Part shown: in pieces, positions 25,414-33,489 of the stretch
How the letters are laid out: each line of letters starts with the position of its first letter
Position numbering within the stretch: position 1 is the first letter of the stretch
Assembly: GCA_964384375.1 (NCBI GenBank)
Contig: CAYLLN010000033.1
Location: forward strand, 3,845 to 67,844
Direction of reading: 5' to 3'
Length of the DNA: 64,000 bases
Source of the DNA: CAYLLN01 sp964384375
Lineage (GTDB): Bacteria > Planctomycetota > Planctomycetia > Pirellulales > Pirellulaceae
Notes under the pieces: generated by a model
What the model saw: only the letters and a program-made list of their open reading frames with translations
Databases searched by the model: none
Told to the model about the DNA's origin: nothing
Made by a program: the position numbers and the translations under genes

Positions 25414-26346
25414 TCACGAAGCGGAAGCCAACTCCAGCAAATGTGCGTCGATGCTGTCCGCCAAGGCTTGCGGGTGATATCCCCCTTCGAGCACGCTCAC
25501 AATCCGCCCCTGGCAATGCACGCGGGCGACATCCTTTACCACTTTGGCGAGCGCGGCAAAATCCTCCGTCTCCAGACCAAGAGAGCCAATCGGATCGAGC
25601 CGATGAGCATCGAATCCGGCCGAAATGATGACGAGCTGCGGCCGCAACTTGTCGGCGAATCGCTCGAGCGATGACGTGAACTCGGCGAGGATGTGCTGGC
25701 GGGAAGTTCCCATCGCAATCGGCAGGTTGAGCGTCGTTCCTAGGCCCGGCCCGGAGCCGGTTTCGTCGGCCGCTCCCGTGCCGGGATAAAACGGGTAGCG
25801 GTGCATGGAGAAGAAGCCAACTCGCGGGTCCTCCCAGAAAATGTCCTGCGTGCCGTTGCCGTGATGAACGTCCCAATCGACGATCAGGACGCGATCGAGC
25901 CCCAATTCGTCGAGAGCGACGCGTGCCCCCACGGCCACGTTGGCGAGCAGACAAAAGCCCATCGCCTGAGCTGCCAGCGCGTGATGTCCGGGGGGACGCA
26001 CCAGACAGAAGGCCAGAGTCTCCGGTCCTCGAACGACGCGCTCGACGGCGTCACAGACGGCTCCGGCAGCCAGACTTGCCACGTCGAGCGAACGCGGGCA
26101 TAGGACCGTGTCGGCCTCGATGTGACCGCCGCCATGTGCGGCAAAGTCGCGAAGCGATTCCACATATCCGGGCGGATGCACTCGTGCCAGTCGCTCATCG
26201 CTGGCCGGTTGCCAATCGGGCCGAACGATATCGAAATGCCAGGCGACTTTGTGCAGTTGCCGAGCGATCGGAATCAGCCGGCCGGCGTTTTCTGGATGCG
26301 GGCCAGTATCGTGTTCGAGAAATGCCGGATTGTAATAGAGCAGCAT
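25414..26346 (-). CDS. histone deacetylase/AcuC-family deacetylase
   Basis: The protein has 310 residues from an ATG at 26346; a GTG immediately before it is an alternative. The class I/II HDAC signatures are intact: HPENAGRL near the N-terminus, RPPGHHAL with the two active-site His, DWDVHHGNGTQDIF, SAGFDAHRLDP carrying zinc ligands, and VLEGGYHPQAL. The reaction would be zinc-dependent removal of acetyl groups from lysine or from small substrates. Its start is 11 bases after the formate dehydrogenase stop, so they may be cotranscribed. It converges with the PatZ-like acetyltransferase gene, which suggests that it reverses that enzyme's modifications, as proposed for AcuA/AcuC. Confidence 0.9.
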   Translation of the reverse strand: MLLYYNPAFLEHDTGPHPENAGRLIPIARQLHKVAWHFDIVRPDWQPASDERLARVHPPGYVESLRDFAAHGGGHIEADTVLCPRSLDVASLAAGAVCDAVERVVRGPETLAFCLVRPPGHHALAAQAMGFCLLANVAVGARVALDELGLDRVLIVDWDVHHGNGTQDIFWEDPRVGFFSMHRYPFYPGTGAADETGSGPGLGTTLNLPIAMGTSRQHILAEFTSSLERFADKLRPQLVIISAGFDAHRLDPIGSLGLETEDFAALAKVVKDVARVHCQGRIVSVLEGGYHPQALADSIDAHLLELASAS

Positions 26347-26357
26347 CACTTGACTCG

Positions 26358-29159
26358 CTAAGTCGCGCACACCTCATCATCGCACGTCGCCAGTCGCACC
26401 GCACACACCTTGTACTCCGGAATTTTCGCCACCGGGTCCAGGGCGTGAATCGTCAGATTGTTAACGTTCCCTTCGCCAGCGAAGTGGAAGTTGCCGAAGA
26501 CAAGTCCCACGGCAACGCGGTCGGTCACCTCTGCCCGAGCCCGCATTTCGCCCCGCCGCGACGAAACCAGTACCCAGGCATTCTGCCGAATGCCATACCG
26601 GCGCGCGTCCTCCGGGTGAATTTCCACCCGCGGCTCTGGGCAGGCTGCAAGTAATGCCGGAGAGCGGCGACTGAGCTCGCCTCCATGCCAGTGATAGAGG
26701 ACGCGACCCGTCGTCAGCACGAGCGGGTACTCTTGGTCGGGACTTTCATGGGGCGGAAGCTGTTCGACCACGTGAAACTTCCCGAGTCCGCGGGTGAACC
26801 GATCGACGTGCAAAATCGGCGTGCCAGGATGAGATGCCGACGGCACCGGCCACTGCAACCGCTCGCCGCGTTCCAATCGCTCAAGCGAGATGCCGGCATA
26901 ACTCGGCGTCAACGCGGCAATTTCGTTCATGATTTCGCCCGGGGAGCCATATTGCCAGCCGGCCCGTGGCCCCATCGGACGACGCCCCGATGCGTCCAGC
27001 ATTCGCCGGGCAAGGTCGGCCGTGATCTGCCAATCGGCGCGTGCCGCTGCTGGCGGCTCGATCGCCTGGCGAACCATTTGTACGCGCCGCTCTGTGTTGG
27101 TAAAGGTTCCTGACTTCTCGGCAAACGCCGCCCCGGGAAGCAGTACGTCGGCATAAGCGGCCGTTTCCGACGGCAGGATTTCTTGCAGCACGACGAACTC
27201 CGTAGCGGCCAGTGAAGCACGCGTGCGGTGGCTATCCGGCTCCGTCATCGCAGGGTCTTCGCCCAGAATGTACAGTCCGCGGAGCTTTCCACAGCCCCCC
27301 GCCTCGATCAGCTCGGTCACGGTCAGGCCGGGAACATTGGAGAATAAGGGCGAGTGCCCGTTGCGATCTTCTTCGTCCAAGGCCCATGCCGACTGGAATG
27401 CCGCGACGGTGTCGGCATTGCCAAGCGGCTGATACCCGGGCAGAATGTTTGGAAGCGCGCCCATGTCGCACGCTCCTTGCACGTTGTTTTGACCTCGGAG
27501 CGGATTCACTCCACCCCCTGGGACGCCCAGGTTGCCCAGCAGCATCTGCAAGTTGGCAAGCGCCAGCACATTCATCACGCCGGTCGTGTGCTGCGTGATT
27601 CCCATTGCCCAGACGACGGCCAGCGGTCGGTTGCGTCCGAGGATTTCCGCGGCCCGCTCCAGGTCAATTCCTGGAATACCGGTAATCTGAGCCACCACAT
27701 TGGGCGAATACCTGGCGAGACTTGCTGCGAACGGCGCGAATTCTTCGCACCGCGCCGCGATGAACTCCGTATCGTGCCAGCCGTTCGCCAGAATCAAATG
27801 TGCCAGACCATTGAGCAGTGCCACATCTGTGCCCGGTCGTTGGCGCAGGTGCAACGCCGCAAAGTCCACGAGGTCGATCCGGCGGGGATCGGCGACCACC
27901 AGCGGCAGGCCGCGGCGGATGACCGCTTGCCGAATCATCGTTCCGAAGACGGGATGCTGCTCGGTCGTGTTTGAGCCAATGACAAACATGGCGGCGGCGT
28001 GATGGGCGACATCGTCGAACGAGTTGCTCATCGCTCCCGAGCCGACGCTCATCGCCAGTCCTGCTACGGTGGACGAGTGACAGAGCCGCGCACAGTGGTC
28101 GATGTTGTTTGTGCCGATCACTTGCCGGGCAAACTTCTGCATCAAATAGTTTTCTTCGTTCGTGCATTTCGCCGACGAAAGGACGCCCAGCGCATCGGGA
28201 CCGGACTCGCTCCGAATCCGAGCAAGTCGCCGCGCCACAAGATCGAGCGCGGCCTCCCACGAGACTTCGACCCAAGGCGAAGCTTTGGCCTCGCGAGGAG
28301 AAACGCTGCCGTTCTCCAAGACCGCGCGACGGACTCGCGGATGCAGCAAACGATCGGGGTGATGCACGTACTCGAACCCGTAGCGACCTTTCACGCACAG
28401 CGACATTCCGTTGACCGGGGCCTTGGGATTGGACGCGATGCGAGTGATTCGCTCGCGTCGCACGTGTAGATCGAACTGGCAGCCGACGCCGCAATAGGCA
28501 CAGGTGGTGGTCACTATGCGGTCCGGCGGTTCGGCGCCGAGCGCATGCCGGTCGGCGAGCGCACCGGTCGGGCAGTACGCAGCGCAGGCGCCACACGATT
28601 CGCACCGGGCGTCGTGCATCGTTGTTCCGAGCCCGGGCGTGATGTGCTGCGCGTGCCCGCGCTCCGCCAGACGCCAAACGAATCGCCCCTGCACCTCGTT
28701 GCAGGCCCGCACGCAGCGGAGGCACTGGATGCACTGGTTGAGATTGACTCGCAAGACCGGACTCGGATCGCTGTCGTAGGGATACTCCGGCGACGGGAGG
28801 AAGTCGGGCTCGACGCCATAGACCTGCGCCCAATGGAGCAGTTCGTTGGGCTGAGCGTCGGTGGCGGGGTCGTGGACGTAGCGCGCCAGCAGCAGCTTGA
28901 GAGTGAAGCGACGGTCATGCAGCAAGGCCGGCGACGTGGTCCGCACCACCATGCCACTGACCGCTGGCAGCTTGCAGGCGGCAGACGTCTTTCCCAGGCG
29001 GAGCTCTTCGACGAGACAGAGGCGGCACGAACCGATCGGCGTCAAATCGGGATGATGGCAGAGCGTGGGGATTTCTATCCCCGCTGCCTGTGCCGCTTCG
29101 AGAACCGTTTGGCCCGGCACGGCAGACACTTGACGTCCATCGATCTCAAGTCTGAGCAC
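26358..29159 (-). CDS. formate dehydrogenase alpha subunit (Cys-type) with N-terminal 2Fe-2S/4Fe-4S region
   Basis: The protein has 933 residues from a GTG at 29159 (VLRLEIDGRQV), preceded by GGGGGAC. It oxidises formate to CO2 at a Mo/W bis-molybdopterin centre. The order is a 2Fe-2S domain (residues 1-80: TLCHHPDLTPIGSCRLC), a His/Cys-ligated and two 4Fe-4S ferredoxin clusters (CIQCLRCVRACNEVQ; CESCGACAAYC), the 4Fe-4S motif CAYCGVGC, then the molybdopterin and dinucleotide-binding domains. The catalytic position is HCARLCHS near residue 355, with Cys instead of selenocysteine. No beta or gamma (flavin/NAD) subunit is nearby, so the electron acceptor is unknown. Downstream lies the deacetylase. 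Confidence 0.92.
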   Translation of the reverse strand: MLRLEIDGRQVSAVPGQTVLEAAQAAGIEIPTLCHHPDLTPIGSCRLCLVEELRLGKTSAACKLPAVSGMVVRTTSPALLHDRRFTLKLLLARYVHDPATDAQPNELLHWAQVYGVEPDFLPSPEYPYDSDPSPVLRVNLNQCIQCLRCVRACNEVQGRFVWRLAERGHAQHITPGLGTTMHDARCESCGACAAYCPTGALADRHALGAEPPDRIVTTTCAYCGVGCQFDLHVRRERITRIASNPKAPVNGMSLCVKGRYGFEYVHHPDRLLHPRVRRAVLENGSVSPREAKASPWVEVSWEAALDLVARRLARIRSESGPDALGVLSSAKCTNEENYLMQKFARQVIGTNNIDHCARLCHSSTVAGLAMSVGSGAMSNSFDDVAHHAAAMFVIGSNTTEQHPVFGTMIRQAVIRRGLPLVVADPRRIDLVDFAALHLRQRPGTDVALLNGLAHLILANGWHDTEFIAARCEEFAPFAASLARYSPNVVAQITGIPGIDLERAAEILGRNRPLAVVWAMGITQHTTGVMNVLALANLQMLLGNLGVPGGGVNPLRGQNNVQGACDMGALPNILPGYQPLGNADTVAAFQSAWALDEEDRNGHSPLFSNVPGLTVTELIEAGGCGKLRGLYILGEDPAMTEPDSHRTRASLAATEFVVLQEILPSETAAYADVLLPGAAFAEKSGTFTNTERRVQMVRQAIEPPAAARADWQITADLARRMLDASGRRPMGPRAGWQYGSPGEIMNEIAALTPSYAGISLERLERGERLQWPVPSASHPGTPILHVDRFTRGLGKFHVVEQLPPHESPDQEYPLVLTTGRVLYHWHGGELSRRSPALLAACPEPRVEIHPEDARRYGIRQNAWVLVSSRRGEMRARAEVTDRVAVGLVFGNFHFAGEGNVNNLTIHALDPVAKIPEYKVCAVRLATCDDEVCAT

Positions 29160-29242
29160 CAGCGTCCCCCGGCGGCGCACGTCGCAAATAAACCAACAAA
29201 TATACCAAACTGACGTGAACCGCTCCTCCAAGGATCGACTTC

Positions 29243-32200
29243 TCAAGGAGTTGGGCTGGTAGTCGGTGTCGAAGCCGGTCTGCCCACCGGAGTGTAGTCC
29301 GGATTCTCGCGGACCTTGGCCAGTACCGCGAGTGCGCCGGCTACATTCTTGGGCAGGTTACCGGCCGCTGCAGCCGTCTTGGGATCGGCCGCCAGTCGCT
29401 CCTGGCAATCGACCAAGAGCGGTTCGGCCTGATCGAGATCCTTGCGGAGCAAGTAAATGCCCGCGAGGCGATACTGCGATTCGAGCGTGTCAGGATGACT
29501 GACCCCCAAGCGTTCCTGGCGACCTTCATAAGCCCGGCGGAACAATCGCTCGGAATCCTCGCTTCGCTTGGCTGCCTGGTAGAGCACGCCCAAGTTATGC
29601 ACGACGATCAAGGTCGTTTGATGGTTGGCCTCCAGCTTCTCATCGCAAATGGACAGCGTCTCTTCAGAATTGGCGACGGCCTCATCGAGACGACCGAGCT
29701 GTAGGAGCGCACCGCCGTAATTGTTGCGGGCGGTTAACGTATTCGCGGCTGCGGGGCCATAGCGCTCGGTGAGCGAATCAATAACTTCCTGATAGAGCGG
29801 CAGCGCCTGGTCGGCTTGGCCCGCCTGCTTGTAGGCGAGGCCCAGATTATTGAGAGCCCAGACGATTTTGGGATGCGTTGGCGGCAGCTTCTTGCGCAAG
29901 CTTGCGAGAGCCTGCACCGAGAGGTCAATCGCATCCTGCGAACGCCCATTTTGGCGATACGCCGAAGCAAGGTTGCTCTGATCGCGCAGCGTGCTGGGAT
30001 GATCGAGACCGAATGTTTGGCTGCTGAGGCGATAGGTCGATTCGAGCAGCGGCAAAGCGTCCGTTGGACGGCCAGCTTCTTCATAGATATCGGCCAGGGC
30101 AGAGGCGATGGTGAGCGCGTCCGGATGCGACTCGCCCAGCTTTGCCTGAGCAGTGGCGTGGGCCGCCTCGGCGTGTTCCAGGGCCTGCTTGAACTTGCCT
30201 TGCTGCGAATACATCTGGGCGATCGCCGTCTTGACGGTCAGCGCGCGGACGTGCTCGGGCCCGAGTTTTGCGGTGATCGCGTCGAGGTTCAAGAGCATAC
30301 GCCTCAAAGCCTCGTCGTCCTTCCCTTGCTTACGATATAGCGATGCGAGTTGCGTTACCGACGCAAGCGTTGCGGGGTCATCGGGCCCAAGCACACGTGT
30401 CCGTGCTGCGACGACCTCCTCCATCATCGGCAAAGCCTCGCGCCAGTCGCCTGCTTCCGAGAGAAGCATCGCTCGCTGATGCTGGACCTTCCATGTCGAT
30501 TCGTGATCGCGACCAAAGTGCTGAAGGCTCGCGTCCACCAGGTGCTTACTCTGCTGGAGTGCGTCGGCTTCGCGGCCATCCGCGCTGTAGTCGCTCACCA
30601 GGCTGTACAGCACGGCCAGTGCCGTTTGTGAATCCTTCCCTTTCACACGCTCGGCCCTCGCAAGCAGCTGCTCGTGCAAGGTGATTGCTTCCTTCACCTT
30701 TCCCTGCACACGCAAGGCAGAGCCGAGGCGATCCTCGGCTTCGATGGTCGCGGCGTGGTTCGGCCCGAGAAGCTCCCGCCGCATTTTTGCAGCCACTTGA
30801 AAATGCTCTAGCGCCTTCGCCGGTTCGCCAATCGCACGATAGGTCTCGCCCAGGTCGAGACGGGCGATCGCTTCGGCTCGCGGCTGGCCGGCAAAGCGGA
30901 CCGGCAGATTCTGGCTGGCCGCGTCGAGGGCTTCGCGAATGGTCGCGTCAATGCCGAGCCCCCCTTCCTTTCCTTCGGGACGGGCAGCGGAAACGATGTC
31001 GTTGACCACGAACTGGCTGAATGCCTTGATGTCGGCGAGCGACTCGTTCGTCTCTTTCAGAGCGGCTTCTTTCGCACTCCGCTCGGCTTGCTCGTTCTTT
31101 AGTGCCGTGGCCGTTGTGGCGAGAGCGGCCAAAGTCTGGTTGTATTGGTAGATGCCGACGCCCAGGCCAGTCGCGGCGACGAGCACAATCGAAGCAGCTA
31201 GTGCCGTGACGAGTGGTCTGCGACGTGCGGCTTTCCAGCCACGCTCGGCAAGGCTCACCGGCCGAGCGGCAATCGGCCGGCCATCGAGATAGGCCGCGAG
31301 ATCAGCAGCAAGCGCTGCCGCGGAGGAATACCGTCGAGTCGGTTCCTTCTGCAGGCACTTGAGGCAAATCGTGTCGAGGTCGCGCGGTGTGCGCGGCGCC
31401 AGTGCTCGCGGCGAAACCGGTTCTTGCGAGCGGACCTGTTCGAGCGTGTCAAGCACGCTGGCCGACTGAAACGGTGGCCGGCCAGTGAGCATCTCGTACA
31501 GGATGACGCCGAGGGCATGGATGTCGGTCGCCGGACCACAGTCGCGACTGTGGCCAGCGGCCTGCTCGGGCGACATGTAAGCCGGTGTACCGACGATGTC
31601 GCCGGTGTGCGTCTGCTGGTGGTCGGAGGCGAGATGGCGGGCGAGGCCGAAGTCGGCGATCTTGAGCGAACCAGGAGACAGGGCACAGGGAACAGGGGAC
31701 AGCGTCAGGCTGCTTCCTGTCTCCTGCCGCCTGTTCCCTGTCTCCTCGCATCGCGATTCAACTAACACATTGGCGGGTTTGAGATCCCGATGCACGATTC
31801 CCTGTTCGTGAGCGTGCTGGGCCGCATCGGCAAGTTGCTGAATGAGTCGTGCAGCAGTCTCCGCCTGCTGCGGCTGGCCGGCGAGGGCATGTTGCAAGGT
31901 GCCGCCGGCGACGTACTCCAGCACGCAGTAGGGTCGCCCTGCGTGCTCGCCCACTTCGTAAATCTGCACGATGTGCGGATGCTTCAGCCGCGCCGCTGCT
32001 TCAATTTCCGAGCGAAAACGGGACCGCTCCTCACGATCGACAGCCGCACGAAGCATCTTCACCGCAACCAGCCGCTTCAGAGCTGTCTGCCTGGCAAGAT
32101 AAACGACGCCCATGCCGCCGCGGCCGAGTTCCCGCAGGAACTCAAGACCGGCCAACTGCGGTAGCGGTTCGTCAGACAATGCTCGTGAAGGCTTGCTGCC

Positions 32201-32629
32201 ACGGCGTGTCTCTTCGTCCGGTCCGACGGTCGGCGCGTCGAGCTCCGCGGCCAATTCGGGAAACCGGCTGGCATACTCACTGTTGTCGAGCGCAAGCTCG
32301 CGCGCGGACCGCAGTTCCCGCTCGGCTCGTACCAGTTCGATCATTGCGGAACGATCAGCAGCCAGTTCGGGAAACTGAGACAGGTAGGACTCGACGCGCG
32401 CCGCCTCGCCGCGTTTCAGCCGCATCTCCAGGTCGATTAGCACAAGCTCCCACCGAGCGGCCGATCGCTGCGGTTCGCTGCCGGGGAGGAACGCGGCGAT
32501 CTGCGGCGGCCCCGCTTGCCACGCCGCTTCGAATCGGCGGATGGCCGCTTCGCACGCTTGCCAATCGCCGCTGTCCAGATCGACCGCCCGCCGGCTGCCG
32601 ACCAGTGTCGCGCTATTCGTATTGCTCAT
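29243..32629 (-). CDS. Ser/Thr protein kinase with C-terminal TPR array
   Basis: The protein has 1128 residues. An N-terminal leader of about 150 residues precedes a Hanks-type kinase domain: LGRGGMGVVYLA near 168, AVKML, IVHRDLKPANVL near 276-287, IADFGLA near 320-326, GTPAYMSPEQA and DIHALGVILYEML. A single membrane helix (about 472-492, LVTALAASIVLVAATGLGVG) leads to a long outer part with some ten TPRs (DEALRRMLLNLDAI..., NNLGLAYKQAGQADQALPLY). HRD and DFG are about 25 residues further apart than usual, because of a palindromic insertion at 31670-31748. The ATG overlaps the end of the ECF sigma gene by 17 bases, so kinase and sigma factor are coupled. Confidence 0.93.
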   Translation of the reverse strand: MSNTNSATLVGSRRAVDLDSGDWQACEAAIRRFEAAWQAGPPQIAAFLPGSEPQRSAARWELVLIDLEMRLKRGEAARVESYLSQFPELAADRSAMIELVRAERELRSARELALDNSEYASRFPELAAELDAPTVGPDEETRRGSKPSRALSDEPLPQLAGLEFLRELGRGGMGVVYLARQTALKRLVAVKMLRAAVDREERSRFRSEIEAAARLKHPHIVQIYEVGEHAGRPYCVLEYVAGGTLQHALAGQPQQAETAARLIQQLADAAQHAHEQGIVHRDLKPANVLVESRCEETGNRRQETGSSLTLSPVPCALSPGSLKIADFGLARHLASDHQQTHTGDIVGTPAYMSPEQAAGHSRDCGPATDIHALGVILYEMLTGRPPFQSASVLDTLEQVRSQEPVSPRALAPRTPRDLDTICLKCLQKEPTRRYSSAAALAADLAAYLDGRPIAARPVSLAERGWKAARRRPLVTALAASIVLVAATGLGVGIYQYNQTLAALATTATALKNEQAERSAKEAALKETNESLADIKAFSQFVVNDIVSAARPEGKEGGLGIDATIREALDAASQNLPVRFAGQPRAEAIARLDLGETYRAIGEPAKALEHFQVAAKMRRELLGPNHAATIEAEDRLGSALRVQGKVKEAITLHEQLLARAERVKGKDSQTALAVLYSLVSDYSADGREADALQQSKHLVDASLQHFGRDHESTWKVQHQRAMLLSEAGDWREALPMMEEVVAARTRVLGPDDPATLASVTQLASLYRKQGKDDEALRRMLLNLDAITAKLGPEHVRALTVKTAIAQMYSQQGKFKQALEHAEAAHATAQAKLGESHPDALTIASALADIYEEAGRPTDALPLLESTYRLSSQTFGLDHPSTLRDQSNLASAYRQNGRSQDAIDLSVQALASLRKKLPPTHPKIVWALNNLGLAYKQAGQADQALPLYQEVIDSLTERYGPAAANTLTARNNYGGALLQLGRLDEAVANSEETLSICDEKLEANHQTTLIVVHNLGVLYQAAKRSEDSERLFRRAYEGRQERLGVSHPDTLESQYRLAGIYLLRKDLDQAEPLLVDCQERLAADPKTAAAAGNLPKNVAGALAVLAKVRENPDYTPVGRPASTPTTSPTP
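31670..31748. repeat. palindromic repeat inserted in the kinase domain coding region
   Basis: AGGAGACAGGG..GGGAACAGGGGACAG (from 31672) is mirrored by CTGTCTCCTGCCGCCTGTTCCCTGTCTCCT (to 31746) around a short centre. It encodes about 25 residues of low complexity (ETGNRRQETGSSLTLSP) between the catalytic loop and DFG. The frame is preserved on both sides. Confidence 0.75.
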
Positions 32630-33236
32630 GGCCGATCATCCGCCACAGACGTTTTTTGACTCGCTCTCGCAGTCGCCGCACCGACCGTTCGGCTCGCGAG
32701 AGCTTCACGCTGATCTCCGCCGTATCGTATCCCTGCAGGCTCAGCTCGATCACTTCGCGGTCTTCGGGGGCGAAGCTACGCAGGGCCTCTTCAACCGCCT
32801 CCAGCAGCATCGCCGCCTCTTCCGGCGTCGGCTCTCGGTCGATCGCCACGAGGCCGAAGTGCGTGTCCCCCTCTGCGACGAGCGGCACTTCACGGCCACC
32901 ACCCCGCCGCTGAGCCAAATGATACTCGGCCTTTGTGGCACACTTTCGCACGGTGATGAGCGAGAGCAACCCCCACAAGCTGTCCCAGTTTTGCAGGTTG
33001 AACCGATCCTCCTCGTGCCGGCGAAAGAAGCTGCGAAAGGCCGACTGCACCACGTCCTCGGGATCGACCTTGCGGCGAATGCCCGTGTCGATCTGTGCCC
33101 GCGCGAGCCCGACAAGCCGCGATGCAAATCGGTCAAAGACTTCCGTTGCCGCCCGGTCGTCTCCCGCGTGCAGCCGGCTGACCAGATTGCTGAACGAATC
33201 CACGGCGGCACCTGAAGCGGGAGAAGAGAGCAGCAT
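32613..33236 (-). CDS. ECF-type RNA polymerase sigma factor
   Basis: The protein has 207 residues from an ATG at 33236 (MLLSSPASG). Region 2 is at about 20-90 (FDRFASRLVGLARAQI; DPEDVVQSAFRSFFRR) and region 4 at about 140-200 (LRSFAPEDREVIELSLQGYD, then ISVKLSRAERSVRRLRERVK). The spacer region 3 is missing, as in ECF factors. No anti-sigma gene is adjacent; instead the Ser/Thr kinase gene overlaps its 3' end, a pairing often seen in planctomycetes. It is divergent from the giant adhesin gene across about 250 bases, so it could control that gene (inference). The frame is open upstream to 33371, but the extension is not sigma-like. Confidence 0.92.
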   Translation of the reverse strand: MLLSSPASGAAVDSFSNLVSRLHAGDDRAATEVFDRFASRLVGLARAQIDTGIRRKVDPEDVVQSAFRSFFRRHEEDRFNLQNWDSLWGLLSLITVRKCATKAEYHLAQRRGGGREVPLVAEGDTHFGLVAIDREPTPEEAAMLLEAVEEALRSFAPEDREVIELSLQGYDTAEISVKLSRAERSVRRLRERVKKRLWRMIGHEQYE

Positions 33237-33489
33237 CGGATTATGCGCGGGGCAGGGGAGGGGAGCAAGCAACGAGAGTGCAGTGCCGAATCGGCAGGGA
33301 GCCAAGCGCGAATCTCCGCCAGATGTTACAGGGGGACGAGGTCCAAACACTCGACATCGCCGCTGCCCCACCCGCTCTGGTGGGCATTCAACATTTCTTG
33401 GCCGAGTTGCCGCGCAGGTTCGGATTGACGGTTGGGTCGTCGCTAGCGGCCCAAATCATTTCGCCGTCCTTCTCTCCGGATTTGCTGCC
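33237..33489. promoter_or_regulatory. divergent promoter region between sigma factor and giant adhesin
   Basis: These 253 bases separate two head-to-head genes and must hold both promoters. No clear sigma-70 -35/-10 pair is evident, which would be compatible with an ECF-type promoter. No operator repeat was seen. Confidence 0.4.

Noticed and set aside
26358..29159. Selenocysteine in formate dehydrogenase
   Set aside because: The active-site position is encoded as Cys (HCARLCHS); no in-frame TGA is present.
31670..31748. Intron or intein in the kinase gene
   Set aside because: The insert is only about 79 bases, in frame, palindromic, and has no splice or intein motifs.
32935..33489. N-terminal extension of the giant adhesin from 32935
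   Set aside because: It would run antisense through the sigma factor gene and precede the export leader; the GTG at 33490 fits the LEPR-type signal.
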